This document shows positions 7,989 to 17,145 of a DNA stretch of 64,000 bases, one piece after another (the first letter of the stretch is position 1; every line of letters begins with the position of its first letter). The DNA lies in the NCBI RefSeq assembly GCF_026241895.1, contig NZ_JAPJIV010000002.1, forward strand, positions 372,001 to 436,000, read 5' to 3'. This DNA comes from Pseudomonas sp. RIT-562 (lineage in GTDB: Bacteria; Pseudomonadota; Gammaproteobacteria; Pseudomonadales; Pseudomonadaceae). The position numbers and the translations under genes are program-made. Below the pieces are notes generated by a model. That model searched no databases. It was not told where the DNA came from and saw only the letters and a program-made list of their open reading frames with translations.

Positions 7989-8456
7989 TCAGGTAACAGC
8001 GTTCTCCATACTGGAAAGCAACGCCAATTGCGGCATGTTGCTCATGTTGAGCATGGCCATCGGCTCGCTGGCGCTGGTGTTGACGAAGCCATGCCGGGTC
8101 CAGGCGGGCACCAGCAATACGTCGCCAGCACTGGCGCGCACCGCTTCGCCTTCACCCATTGTCAGCAAGCCGCTGCCGGCCTGTATGACAAACAGATGCC
8201 ACCAGCCGTGAGCGTGCCCATTCAACACAGCCCCAGGTTTCAACCATTGCATGGACACCGCCACTCCCGGTGTCAATTTGCAGCCTTCGAGGCTGTTGTC
8301 GTGGGCCAGTGCGACTATATCAACTTCGCTGGCCGCGAGACTTTCGCGCATTGCTGCAAGTTCATCATGAGTCCAAACTCGCGCACTCAGCGGCGGCTGA
8401 TTTAAACTCTGGCGAAACTCGTCATATGAAAAAAACGCACCTTGAACATTATTCAT
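7989..8456 (-). CDS. Small cupin-domain protein
   Basis: 155 residues. One conserved cupin barrel is visible: NGHAHGWWHLFVIQAGSG gives the first metal motif (H-x-H with a later H) and GDVLLVPAWTRHGF the second. Single-domain cupins range from metal-dependent dioxygenases and isomerases to sensors. A histidine-rich motif 1 is present, so metal binding is plausible, but motif 1 lacks the usual glutamate after the histidines. It is the last gene of operon A, 82 bases after the RidA-like gene and followed by a terminator. No function can be assigned from sequence alone. Confidence 0.8.
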   Translation of the reverse strand: MNNVQGAFFSYDEFRQSLNQPPLSARVWTHDELAAMRESLAASEVDIVALAHDNSLEGCKLTPGVAVSMQWLKPGAVLNGHAHGWWHLFVIQAGSGLLTMGEGEAVRASAGDVLLVPAWTRHGFVNTSASEPMAMLNMSNMPQLALLSSMENAVT

Positions 8457-8538
8457 CCGCGAATTCCAACTTATACATCGACGTCATTCACCGAACCATA
8501 GGTCAACCCATCAACACTGTAAAGCCGACAACCGACAC

Positions 8539-9033
8539 TCATAATGCCGAAGGCCGCAACGCTGCGATCATGTCCACTTCCACCGCCGCATTTTTTGGCA
8601 ACTGATAAACACCGACCGTGGTTCTCGTATGTTTCCCAGCATCCCCCAGCACATGGCTGAAAACATCCGATGCACCATTGGCCACTTCACTCAGGTCGAC
8701 AAAGTCGGCAGTGGATTTCACATAAACCGTGACCCGCACCAGCGACTTGATCTTATCCAGCGAACCGATGGCATCGACTATCAACGCCAGCCCGCGCATG
8801 GCACTGATGCTGGCGGCTGCCTGGGCATCACTCAGGCTGAGCTCCAGGCCAACCCGGCCTGGGTATTGGATCTTGCCGTTCATGCGCGGCACCATGCCGC
8901 TGATGTACAGCTCATCATGGTGCCGTACCAACGGCGCGTAGTGGCCGCCAGCGGTGTTCTCGCCGTAGATGTCGTAACCCAGCTCCTTGGCGAGGATGAG
9001 GAAGCGCTCATCGCAGGTAGTGTGTTCAAACAT
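8539..9033 (-). CDS. RidA/YjgF-family protein (extended)
   Basis: 164 residues, longer than the usual 125-130 of RidA. The family core is clear: a GHYAPLVRHHDELYISGMVP segment and the arginine-containing KHTRTTVGVYQLPKNAAVEVD motif, whose arginine binds the substrate carboxylate in RidA. RidA hydrolyses reactive enamines and imines formed by PLP enzymes; pathway-specific members occur in biosynthetic clusters. The ATG at 9033 has AGAGG upstream; a TTG at 9051 is the alternative start. It is in operon A, 29 bases after the ATP-grasp gene. It may process an enamine or imine made by the aminotransferase or oxygenases of operon B (inference). Confidence 0.85.
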   Translation of the reverse strand: MFEHTTCDERFLILAKELGYDIYGENTAGGHYAPLVRHHDELYISGMVPRMNGKIQYPGRVGLELSLSDAQAAASISAMRGLALIVDAIGSLDKIKSLVRVTVYVKSTADFVDLSEVANGASDVFSHVLGDAGKHTRTTVGVYQLPKNAAVEVDMIAALRPSAL

Positions 9034-9062
9034 GGGGATATAACCTCTCAATCAATTCGAAT

Positions 9063-10343
9063 TCATCCCACCGCTCTAGCGGGGGGCGCCAGGCAGGCGA
9101 CTTCCATGCGGGCCTCGACCGCTTCGGCCAGACGCAACAAGTCACTGGCAAGTTGTTCGTAGTCTTTGTTGAACAAAACGATGTGGCCGATAAACGAGGT
9201 GTTGTCCTTGACCAGCGCCGTCACCGAGTCGCCGATGCGTCGCTCATACACGGCCTCCACCAACTCGATATCGAGCATCCGCGCTACTACCGCTATATCG
9301 GGCAGGTCACGCAACAGGCCACCGGCGGGTGCCCTGAGCAGGCGAATGCCGCAGTAACCCCGGGCGACCGGATCCTGGTGCTCGCACTGCCCCTCGACTG
9401 CCCACCTGACCCAGCGTTCCCAAGGGTCGAAGTCGACAAAGGCAATCCGCGCCAGGTCCCAGATGTGCATGCCGCCAGGGCGCATATTGGTTTCCACTGC
9501 CGAGGTCAGGTCGCCCCCGCGCAGGAAGATTTCGTTGTGGTAGGCACCGTTTTCCAGTGAGACCAGCCCCGCCATGTGCCGACCGGCCGCTGACAGCCGA
9601 GCCTGGGTATCAGTTGGCAGAGGCGCCGGCACCACTTGCTGGATCTCGGCCCGGAAGGCGCCTTCGGTGGTGGTTTTCTCGGTCACCCAGGTGCTGCCGG
9701 CGACGTAGTCCCAGCTGTATTCCCGAGCATCACGAATCAATTCTTCCAACACGATGCCGCCGCTGCGATAAGGCTTGAGTGCCTGCCACGCCTCGTCGCA
9801 TTCGGACGGGTGATGAATCACCCGGCAGCCTCGGCTTGCACCTTCGCAAGCCGGCTTGATGAATGCCCTGCCACCCAGTTCGACAACCCGCTGGCGCAGC
9901 TCGGCCAGGCTCTCGACACGGGTCGAAAAGACCGGTCGGTAATCTTCGGGTGCGCTACTTGTGGTGGCTTCGAGCTTGCGGAAGATCTGCTTGTCCAGTC
10001 CCGCCCGCGCTTCGCCCGGAGTAATTCCCGGCAGGCCGTAATGAGTGGCCAGGGCCGCGCCGAGCAACACGCCGCGATCGGAAAACGGCAGCACGCCGAT
10101 CAGTTTCCAGCGGTCGACTGCCAGGCAGCCAACCACCAGTTCCAGGGAATCGGTCACATCCTCGGGCGCCAGTGAGGCGCTGCAAACGTGGTCCGCTACC
10201 TGGTCGTCATCGGGCGCAATACGCTCGACCACCAGCATCAGCCTCGCGTTGTAGAGCGTCTTGCAGAGGTCGCGCAGCTTCTGGATATCGTGAACCCGGT
10301 TGCCGTTGTACCCGACCACTACTACGCATGACGTCGTCTTCAT
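9063..10343 (-). CDS. ATP-grasp ligase
   Basis: 426 residues. An N-terminal nucleotide-fold segment (VVVVGYNGNR) is followed by a substrate and ATP domain with FIKPACEGASRGCRVI (ATP lysine and glycine loop), GGIVLEELI, YHNEIF and the Mg-binding VETNMRPGGMHIWDL. This architecture is that of L-amino-acid or dipeptide ligases and carnosine-synthase-like enzymes, which activate a carboxylate as acyl phosphate and join it to an amine. GGAGG lies 5 bases before the ATG. Its place between an MFS exporter gene and a RidA gene suggests it makes the amide or peptide bond of the final product. Neither partner can be read from sequence. Confidence 0.85.
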   Translation of the reverse strand: MKTTSCVVVVGYNGNRVHDIQKLRDLCKTLYNARLMLVVERIAPDDDQVADHVCSASLAPEDVTDSLELVVGCLAVDRWKLIGVLPFSDRGVLLGAALATHYGLPGITPGEARAGLDKQIFRKLEATTSSAPEDYRPVFSTRVESLAELRQRVVELGGRAFIKPACEGASRGCRVIHHPSECDEAWQALKPYRSGGIVLEELIRDAREYSWDYVAGSTWVTEKTTTEGAFRAEIQQVVPAPLPTDTQARLSAAGRHMAGLVSLENGAYHNEIFLRGGDLTSAVETNMRPGGMHIWDLARIAFVDFDPWERWVRWAVEGQCEHQDPVARGYCGIRLLRAPAGGLLRDLPDIAVVARMLDIELVEAVYERRIGDSVTALVKDNTSFIGHIVLFNKDYEQLASDLLRLAEAVEARMEVACLAPPARAVG

Positions 10344-10400
10344 GAAACCTCCGACCTGTGAAGCAAAAAAACGCTACCGCGATGGCGCATCCCTGCGGGC

Positions 10401-11501
10401 TCAATCATGTAGAGAAGTGATGGAATTGCGGTTGAGCCAATACCACGCCAGGATCCCGCCCGCGCCTATGGCGGCCAGCAGCAATGCGTTATAGGGCGCC
10501 GGGACAACCCGCATGATCAGTACCGTGAGCCCGGCGCCGACGCCCAGGGACACTTCCTTGACGAACATGTTGTTCTGCTTGACCGAGAAGTAATCGAGGT
10601 AGCTGAAGGCGCATTCGGCGATGGACAGCAAGGCCACCCAGATCAGCGCACCGAGCAGGGTTTCCACATGAAATGCCGCCGGCGACGAGAGCACCGCGAA
10701 GCCTGCGACGATGATCCCGATGACCGCGAGCACTTTGAAGCGTCCGGTGCGTTCGATGAGTTTCATCACCGGCACCTGGGCAAACACCACCACGGCGCTG
10801 TTGAGGATCAGCATCAGGCCGTACCAGGCGGGCAACTCGCCGGTTTCGAGCAGGATCGCTTGTGGAAGAATCGAAAACACGCCGAACAGCTTGATGCCCA
10901 TGATGATGCCGGCGATCGCCCACGGCAGTTTGTTGCGCCAGCCGCTGCCGTCCCGCGTGGCCGCACTGGCTACGGGCGCCTGGGTGGTGAAGGTCGCTCC
11001 CATGGCAATCGGCAGGCACAGCAGGACAAAGCTGGCGGCGCCGAGAAAGAACATGGTTGGGGTCAGGAGCGGCGACAGCAGGATCAACCCGGCCAGCAGG
11101 CTGCCCATGTTCATCGCCACCCGGTTGTAGGCTGCGCCCTCCTTGGTCTGGGCCGCCTCGCTCTTGATCAGGTACCCGGCGATCGCGATGCCATAGGCAA
11201 ACAGCGCCGCAGCAAACATCACCATGCCCTGGTTGCTGGTGACCGCCAGCAGCACCAACCCAAGGGCGGCGCAGAGCAAGGTGACGCTCAGCGAACGACG
11301 GCCGAGTACCAGCAACGTCAAGGGCAGCAGCAATAACAACGCCCGATAACCCAGGGCCAGAATACTGTTGGTGGCGGTGTCGAGCCAGACGTTGGCCTTG
11401 CCCAGCACGGCAAACAGCGACACGGCGGTAATGATCCGGATCGTGAACAGACGGATGTTGGTCACCGGTTTGGCGATGGCTACCGTTGTCTCGACACTCA
11501 T
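10401..11501 (-). CDS. MFS transporter, probable product exporter
   Basis: 366 residues with about 11-12 hydrophobic helices and a cytoplasmic loop near residues 180-200, as in major facilitator proteins. The ATG at 11501 gives the N-terminus MSVETTVAIAKP directly before helix 1; longer forms add an unrelated extension. It is the first gene of operon A and is divergent from the MocR gene at 11651, a typical arrangement for regulated export with a biosynthetic pathway. Substrate and direction are not determined by sequence; efflux of the metabolite is the simplest reading. Confidence 0.85.
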   Translation of the reverse strand: MSVETTVAIAKPVTNIRLFTIRIITAVSLFAVLGKANVWLDTATNSILALGYRALLLLLPLTLLVLGRRSLSVTLLCAALGLVLLAVTSNQGMVMFAAALFAYGIAIAGYLIKSEAAQTKEGAAYNRVAMNMGSLLAGLILLSPLLTPTMFFLGAASFVLLCLPIAMGATFTTQAPVASAATRDGSGWRNKLPWAIAGIIMGIKLFGVFSILPQAILLETGELPAWYGLMLILNSAVVVFAQVPVMKLIERTGRFKVLAVIGIIVAGFAVLSSPAAFHVETLLGALIWVALLSIAECAFSYLDYFSVKQNNMFVKEVSLGVGAGLTVLIMRVVPAPYNALLLAAIGAGGILAWYWLNRNSITSLHD

Positions 11502-11584
11502 GCAACACCTCTGGAACCAAGTGATTGTGCGAGCGAAAAACGCTGACAATCAGGAAAGACTGTAAGGTGATGGTAGAGAGAGAC

Positions 11585-11622
11585 ACTTGTCTTGATCAGA
11601 GCAAGTTCGTATAGAATCGAAC
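11585..11622. promoter_or_regulatory. Paired inverted repeats in the MFS/MocR divergent promoter
   Basis: ACTTG-N12-CAAGT at 11585-11606 is followed at once by GTTCG-N8-CGAAC at 11605-11622. They lie between the divergent starts at 11501 and 11651, so they are candidate operators for the MocR at 11651 acting on itself and on operon A. They differ from the CTGT/ACAG motif at operon B. Confidence 0.45.
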
Positions 11623-11650
11623 GAAGTTTACTGCCGGAGAGACCAGTAAA

Positions 11651-13069
11651 ATGCAGGTTCAGCGCGCAGTCATCGCCGCCATCGAGTTCCAGCCCGGCGT
11701 ACCGCTGGTGCAGCAGATCGTCGATCAGCTGTCGGTGGCGATCAACCAGGGCGGCCTGCCCCATGGCTCCCGCCTGCCGCCGATTCGCGAGCTATCGGAC
11801 CTGATGAATGTGGGCAAGTCGACCGTGGTCGATGCCCTGGATCGCTTGCGGGCCAAGGGCCTGGTGGTTTCCCGCCAGGGTTCGGGGCATTTCGTGCACC
11901 GCTCCAGCGCTACGCCCAAGCCCGATGCCGGCCCGGACCTGCTACCCCAGGACACGCTCAGCGTAGTCCGCCGCGCAGTGCTGCAGGACAACGGCGCACT
12001 GCGCCCTGGCGCGGGCTTTTTACCGTCTTCGTGGCTTCCGGCGGATGAATTGCTCAAGGCCGTGCGCGGAACCTTGCGCGCCGCATCCCTGCGCATGGGC
12101 GAGTACGGCGTGGCTGCCGGCTATCCGCCATTGCGCGAGGCGTTGCGAGTCAAGCTGGCAGCCATCGGCATCGAGGTGCCGGTGGAACAGATCGTCACCA
12201 CGGCCAATACCGTGCAGGCCATCGACATGCTGATGCGCCTGCTGATCAAACCCGGCGACACGGTGCTGCTGGATGATCCGTGCTACTTCACCATGCACAC
12301 CAATCTGGCCTTGCATGGGGCCAAGGTAGTCACCATCCACCGGGGTGTCGACGGCATGGACCTGGAAGCTTTCGAGCAAACAGTGATTGCCCACCGGCCC
12401 GTGCTCTACATGACCAACAACAGCCTGCACAACCCCACCGGACACTCGTTCTCGCCAGCCCAGGTTTATCGCCTGCTGGAGCTGAGCCACCGTTATGGTT
12501 TCCACATCGTCGAAGACGATCTGTATTGCGACCTGCAACAACGCAGCACCCCTCGCCTGGCAGCGGGTGGGCTGGAAAACGTCAGCTACGTGTCCGGCTT
12601 CTCCAAGACCCTGACGGCCAACAGTCGCGTCAGCTACGCGGTGCTCGCGCCGCAACTGGCAGCGCGAATGATCGGACTCAAGATGGCCGCTGGCGGCATG
12701 ACCTCGGAGCTGGCCGAGCAGATCATCTGCACCATGCTCAGCGATGGCAGCTACGCCAAACACACCCGCCGCACCGTGGACCGGCTCTACGAGTCGAGCA
12801 GCCGGGTGACCGGCTGGCTGCAAGAGGCTGGCTGCTCGGTGTCATCGTTGCCGCACGAAGGGCTGTTCATCTGGACCCGATTGCCCGACGGGTACCACGC
12901 CGAAACCCTGGCCCGCAAAGGCCTGGAAATCGACCTGGTCCTGGCCCCGGGCACCCTGCTGAGCAAGGCCCCGGATGCCAGCCAATATTTACGCTTCAAC
13001 GTTGCCCATAGCGATAACAGCCAGGTGCGGGAGCGGTTCTTTCGATTGCTGGATACAGTGCAGAAATAG
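11651..13069 (+). CDS. MocR-family transcriptional regulator (second)
   Basis: 472 residues. The N-terminal GntR helix-turn-helix (PLVQQIVDQLSVAINQGGLP, LPPIRELSDLMNVGKSTVVDAL) is followed by an aminotransferase-like domain with NPTGH, FHIVEDDLYCDL and the PLP-lysine region YVSGFSKTLTANSRVSY. GGAGAG precedes the ATG at 11651. It is transcribed divergently from operon A with only 149 bases between starts, so it is the expected regulator of that operon. It is clearly different in sequence from the MocR at 691, so the two are not a recent duplication. The effector is unknown; a PLP-bound amino acid or amine is usual for the family. Confidence 0.9.
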   Translation: MQVQRAVIAAIEFQPGVPLVQQIVDQLSVAINQGGLPHGSRLPPIRELSDLMNVGKSTVVDALDRLRAKGLVVSRQGSGHFVHRSSATPKPDAGPDLLPQDTLSVVRRAVLQDNGALRPGAGFLPSSWLPADELLKAVRGTLRAASLRMGEYGVAAGYPPLREALRVKLAAIGIEVPVEQIVTTANTVQAIDMLMRLLIKPGDTVLLDDPCYFTMHTNLALHGAKVVTIHRGVDGMDLEAFEQTVIAHRPVLYMTNNSLHNPTGHSFSPAQVYRLLELSHRYGFHIVEDDLYCDLQQRSTPRLAAGGLENVSYVSGFSKTLTANSRVSYAVLAPQLAARMIGLKMAAGGMTSELAEQIICTMLSDGSYAKHTRRTVDRLYESSSRVTGWLQEAGCSVSSLPHEGLFIWTRLPDGYHAETLARKGLEIDLVLAPGTLLSKAPDASQYLRFNVAHSDNSQVRERFFRLLDTVQK

Positions 13070-13086
13070 CTGACCACCGCCCTCCC

Positions 13087-13183
13087 GGTAGGAGCTGCCG
13101 CAGGCTGCGATCTTCTGGTTTCCGCGATTTCTCTTCACCCCAAAAAGATCAAAAGATCGCAGCCTACGGCAGCTCCTACAGGG
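13087..13183. repeat. REPIN, family A
   Basis: Arms GGTAGGAGCTGCCGCAGGCT and AGCCTACGGCAGCTCCTACA flank about 45 bases. It is the same family as 2131-2209, so both MocR genes of the cluster are followed by one of these elements. Confidence 0.85.
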
Positions 13184-13193
13184 GATCGGCAAT

Positions 13194-13230
13194 AAAAAAC
13201 CCCGCACATCTCTCGAAGGCGGGGTTTTTC
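13194..13230. terminator. Bidirectional rho-independent terminator
   Basis: Stem AAAAACCCCGC/GCGGGGTTTTT with a loop of about 14 bases. The A run and T run allow termination of both the MocR gene (plus) and cyoE (minus). Confidence 0.85.
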
Positions 13231-13246
13231 CTACAGCATCCGACGC

Positions 13247-14134
13247 TTAAGGCGCGTACGTCAGCAACAGCTCGGAGGGCACTTTGAAGTCCAGGGACAT
13301 CATCACGCTCAACGCCGTAATGGTGAAGATCGAGAACACGAACAGCTTGCGTGCCCAGACCGTGTCATCCACTGCCTTGTAGCCGGTCCAGGCCATATAC
13401 AACCAGTACATGCCCATGGCCGCGGCGACGGCGAGGTAGCTCATGCCGGCGTAGCCACTGAAGGTCAGCATCAAGGTCGCCACGAGGAACGCCAGGATGT
13501 AGAGCAGGATGTGCTTCTTCGCCACTTTGATCCCGCGCTTCACTGGCAGCACCGGAATCGACGCAGCCAGGTAATCGTTGAAGCGGAAGATCGCGATGGC
13601 ATAGGAATGCGGCATCTGCCACAGGCTGAACATCACCAGCAGCGTCAGCGCGGCCATGTCGAAGCTGTTGCTCACGGCTACGTAGCCGATCACCGGAGGC
13701 ATGGCGCCCGACAGACTGCCCACCAGCGTGCCGTGAACCGACTTGCGCTTGAGGTACAGGCTGTAGAAACCGACGTAGATGACAAAGCCGATCACCGCAA
13801 ACAGCGCAGCGAGCGGGTTGGCCACCTTGTACAACAAGGCAACGCCGGCGACACCCAGGACAGTCGCGTAGATCAGTGCCAGTTTCAGGGAGATCAAGCC
13901 CTGCACCAGCACCCGATTCTTGGTGCGTTCCATCTTCAGGTCGATGTCGCGGTCGATGCAGTTGTTGAACACGCAACCGGAAGCGACAACCAGGGACGTG
14001 CCGATCATGGCGGCCAGGAAGATGGCCAGATCGACATGCCCTTTCGAGGCCAGGAAAAATCCGCCTGCCACTGAAAGCACGTTACCGAAAATGATCCCCG
14101 GTTTGGTGATTTGGATAAAGTGCTTCAAGGACAT
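13247..14134 (-). CDS. cyoE: Protoheme IX farnesyltransferase (heme O synthase)
   Basis: 295 residues, UbiA-family prenyltransferase with about nine membrane helices. The first aspartate-rich motif N57-x3-D61-x3-D65 (NNCIDRDID) binds the Mg-diphosphate of farnesyl diphosphate. The second conserved loop is [16 protein letters not shown]. It converts heme B to heme O, the high-spin heme of the bo3 oxidase encoded directly upstream. It is the last gene of the cyoABCDE operon, 11 bases after cyoD. Confidence 0.97.
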   Translation of the reverse strand: MSLKHFIQITKPGIIFGNVLSVAGGFFLASKGHVDLAIFLAAMIGTSLVVASGCVFNNCIDRDIDLKMERTKNRVLVQGLISLKLALIYATVLGVAGVALLYKVANPLAALFAVIGFVIYVGFYSLYLKRKSVHGTLVGSLSGAMPPVIGYVAVSNSFDMAALTLLVMFSLWQMPHSYAIAIFRFNDYLAASIPVLPVKRGIKVAKKHILLYILAFLVATLMLTFSGYAGMSYLAVAAAMGMYWLYMAWTGYKAVDDTVWARKLFVFSIFTITALSVMMSLDFKVPSELLLTYAP

Positions 14135-14145
14135 CCGGATTTACC

Positions 14146-14481
14146 TCAGTGCGCCATCATGTTGGTGTGGATGCTGAACATGATCCACAACGACAGGCCA
14201 ACCAGCAGGACGATCACGATCGCAGCGAACACAAACGCAATGACGTTGTTACGCTGGGCGGCCGAGCGGTCCAGGTGGAGGAAGTACACCAGGTGCACCA
14301 GCACCTGGACGACTGCGAAGATCAGTACGATCCACAGGGTCATGGCTTTCGGCAGCGACGGGTACATCACCAGGCCGAATGGAATGACGGTCAGGATCAC
14401 CGACAGAATGAAACCGATAGCGTAGGACTTGACGCTGCCGTGGCCGGCGTCGTGGCTATCGTGGGAATGAGCGTTAGCCAT
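14146..14481 (-). CDS. cyoD: Cytochrome bo3 oxidase subunit IV
   Basis: 111 residues with three predicted membrane helices, typical length for CyoD. The N-terminal histidine-rich tail (MANAHSHDSHDAGHG) is usual in pseudomonads. The small subunit helps copper insertion and assembly of subunit I. Its start codon directly abuts the cyoC stop at 14482. Confidence 0.96.
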   Translation of the reverse strand: MANAHSHDSHDAGHGSVKSYAIGFILSVILTVIPFGLVMYPSLPKAMTLWIVLIFAVVQVLVHLVYFLHLDRSAAQRNNVIAFVFAAIVIVLLVGLSLWIMFSIHTNMMAH

Positions 14482-15108
14482 TTACATAGTCCCCATCAGA
14501 TAAACAACGGTGAATACGCAGATCCACACCACGTCCAGGAAGTGCCAGAACAGGCTCAGGCAGCTCAGACGAGTCTTGTTGGTCGCCGTCAGGCCGTTTT
14601 TCTGCACCTGGTACATCATGATCGCCATCCAGATCAGACCGCTGGTCACGTGCAGACCGTGGGTGCCGACCAGGGTGAAGAACCCGGACAGGAAGCCGCT
14701 GCGGCTAGGGCCGTAGCCTTCGGAAATCAACAGGTGGAACTCGTTGATCTCCATGGCGATAAAGCCGGCGCCCAGCAGGAAGGTCATGGCCAGCCAGCCC
14801 AGGACCTGAGTCTTCTTGCCCTTGAACAACGCCAGCATGGCGAAGCCGTAGGTGATCGAGCTGAACAGCAGCAGAGCGGTTTCGCCCAGTACGTACGGCA
14901 GCTCGAAAATGTCGGCGCCCGATGGGCCACCGGCTACGTTGTTAACCAGTACCGCGTACACCGCGAAGATCGACGCAAACAGGATGCAGTCGGTCATCAG
15001 GTAGAGCCAGAAACCGAATACGGTCATCTCGCCCGAGTCGTGGTGATGGTCATCGTGCCCATGTCCATCGACATGGGTGTGTCCAGCATTGGTCACTAAG
15101 TTCGACAT
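14482..15108 (-). CDS. cyoC: Cytochrome bo3 oxidase subunit III
   Basis: 208 residues with five predicted membrane helices after a histidine-rich N-terminus. The core matches the COX3 family ([39 protein letters not shown]). It stabilises the oxidase complex in the inner membrane. It lies 3 bases after cyoB. Confidence 0.96.
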   Translation of the reverse strand: MSNLVTNAGHTHVDGHGHDDHHHDSGEMTVFGFWLYLMTDCILFASIFAVYAVLVNNVAGGPSGADIFELPYVLGETALLLFSSITYGFAMLALFKGKKTQVLGWLAMTFLLGAGFIAMEINEFHLLISEGYGPSRSGFLSGFFTLVGTHGLHVTSGLIWMAIMMYQVQKNGLTATNKTRLSCLSLFWHFLDVVWICVFTVVYLMGTM

Positions 15109-15111
15109 GGT

Positions 15112-17142
15112 TTAAGCCTGTTCCAACGAGGTTTCAACACGGGTGGCGTTGGCTGGGATTTTCCCGGCCGCTACCAGACGTTTGTGCTGCTCGGCTTCGA
15201 TGCGCTCGATGACATCCACCGGCACCATGTAGCCCTGATCGTCACGGGCGGCATGGATAGTGAAGTACACCACGGTGCCAACCAGACCAACGATTGCCAG
15301 CCACCAGATGTGCCAGATCATCGCGAAACCGAACACGGTCAACAGAGCACCCATGACCACACCGGTAGCGGTGTTGTTTGGCATGTGGATCGGCTCGTAC
15401 TTGGCCGGAGCCTGGTACGCGGTGCCGTTTTCCTTGGCTTCGGTGAACGGGTCGATGGTTTCTGCTTTCGGCAGGACCGCGAAGTTGTAGAACGGAGGTG
15501 GCGACGAGGTCGACCATTCCAGGGTATGGGCATTCCACGGGTCACCGTGTTCGCACATGTTTTCCGGCTTGTTGCGGTCACGCACACTGACGTACAGCTG
15601 GATCAGCTGGCAGGCGATGCCGACAGCGATCATCACCGCACCGAACATGGCGACGTACAGGTACGGCACCCACTCAGGGTTGGTGGTGGCGTTCAGACGA
15701 CGGGTCATGCCCATGAAGCCCAGTACGTAGAGCGGCATGAATGCGACGAAGAAGCCGGTGATCCAGAACCAGAACGCGGCCTTGCCCCAACCTTCGTGCA
15801 GCTTGAAGCCGAACGCTTTCGGGAAGTAGAACGCGAAGCCTGCGATGTAGCCAAATACCGCGCCGCCGATGATCACGTTGTGGAAGTGAGCGATCACGAA
15901 CAGGCTGTTGTGCAGGACGAAGTCAGCACCCGGGATGGCCAGCAGTACGCCGGTCATGCCGCCGATAGCGAAGGTCACCATGAAGCCCAGGGTCCACAGA
16001 ACCTGGCTGGTGAAACGCAGACGGCCTTGGTAGATGGTGAACAGCCAGTTGAATAGCTTCACCCCCGTCGGGATCGAGATCAGCATCGTCGCCAGGCCGA
16101 AGAAGGCGTTGACGCTCGCCCCCGAACCCATGGTGAAGAAGTGGTGCAGCCAGACCATGAAGCCCAGGATCGAGATCGCGCCCGATGCGTAGACCATCGA
16201 GTGGTGACCGAACAGACGCTTGCCGGTGAAGGTCGAGATGACTTCGGAGAAGATCCCGAACGCCGGCAGAATCAGGATGTAAACCTCGGGGTGACCCCAG
16301 GCCCAGAACAGGTTGACGTACATCATCGGATTGCCACCAAGTTCATTGGTGAAAATGTGGAAATCCATGTAACGGTCAAGCGTCAGCAGTGCCAGGGTAG
16401 CGGTCAGGATCGGGAACGAAGCCACGATCAGGACGTTGGCCCAGGTGCAGGTCCAGGTGAAGATCGGCATGTCCATCAGCTTCATGCCCGGGGTACGCAT
16501 TTTCAGCACGGTGGCCAGGAAGTTGACCCCCGTTAGCGTCGTACCTAACCCGGATAGCTGTAGCGCCCAGATGTAGTAGTCCATCCCTACGCCAGGACTG
16601 TATTGCAGGCCCGACAGCGGTGGATAGGCAACCCAGCCGGTCTTGGCGAATTCGCCGACGCCCAGGGACAGGTTGATCAGCACTACGCCGGATACCAGCA
16701 GCCAGAAGCTCAGGGAGTTCAGGAACGGGTAGGCAACGTCACGCGCGCCGATCTGCAGCGGCACTGCAAGGTTCATCAGGCCGGTGAAGAATGGCATCGC
16801 CATGAAGATGATCATGATCACACCGTGAGCGGTGAAGATCTGGTCATAGTGTTCAGGTGGCAGGTAGCCAGGTGAACCCTCGGTGGCCATGGCCAGCTGG
16901 GTACGCATCATGATGGCGTCGGCAAAACCGCGCAGCAGCATGACCATGGCGACGATGATGTACATCACGCCGATTTTCTTGTGGTCGACCGAGGTCAACC
17001 ACTCGGTCCACAAGTAGGTCCACTTCTTGAAGTAGGTGATTGCAGCGAACAGCGCCAGACCACCGAGCGCGATCATGGCGATGGTAATCATCACGATCGG
17101 TTCGTGGAACGGGACCGCTTCCCAACTTAATTTACCAAACAT
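15112..17142 (-). CDS. cyoB: Cytochrome bo3 ubiquinol oxidase subunit I
   Basis: 676 residues, heme-copper oxidase catalytic subunit with about 15 helices. The CuB site includes the WGHPEVY motif (histidine cross-linked to tyrosine) and the HH pair in WLHHFFTMG. The heme histidines lie in [13 protein letters not shown] near the middle and HGVIMIIFM near the N-terminus. It reduces oxygen to water with electrons from ubiquinol and pumps protons. It is the second gene of the cyo operon, directly after cyoA. Confidence 0.98.
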   Translation of the reverse strand: MFGKLSWEAVPFHEPIVMITIAMIALGGLALFAAITYFKKWTYLWTEWLTSVDHKKIGVMYIIVAMVMLLRGFADAIMMRTQLAMATEGSPGYLPPEHYDQIFTAHGVIMIIFMAMPFFTGLMNLAVPLQIGARDVAYPFLNSLSFWLLVSGVVLINLSLGVGEFAKTGWVAYPPLSGLQYSPGVGMDYYIWALQLSGLGTTLTGVNFLATVLKMRTPGMKLMDMPIFTWTCTWANVLIVASFPILTATLALLTLDRYMDFHIFTNELGGNPMMYVNLFWAWGHPEVYILILPAFGIFSEVISTFTGKRLFGHHSMVYASGAISILGFMVWLHHFFTMGSGASVNAFFGLATMLISIPTGVKLFNWLFTIYQGRLRFTSQVLWTLGFMVTFAIGGMTGVLLAIPGADFVLHNSLFVIAHFHNVIIGGAVFGYIAGFAFYFPKAFGFKLHEGWGKAAFWFWITGFFVAFMPLYVLGFMGMTRRLNATTNPEWVPYLYVAMFGAVMIAVGIACQLIQLYVSVRDRNKPENMCEHGDPWNAHTLEWSTSSPPPFYNFAVLPKAETIDPFTEAKENGTAYQAPAKYEPIHMPNNTATGVVMGALLTVFGFAMIWHIWWLAIVGLVGTVVYFTIHAARDDQGYMVPVDVIERIEAEQHKRLVAAGKIPANATRVETSLEQA

Positions 17143-17145
17143 CGT

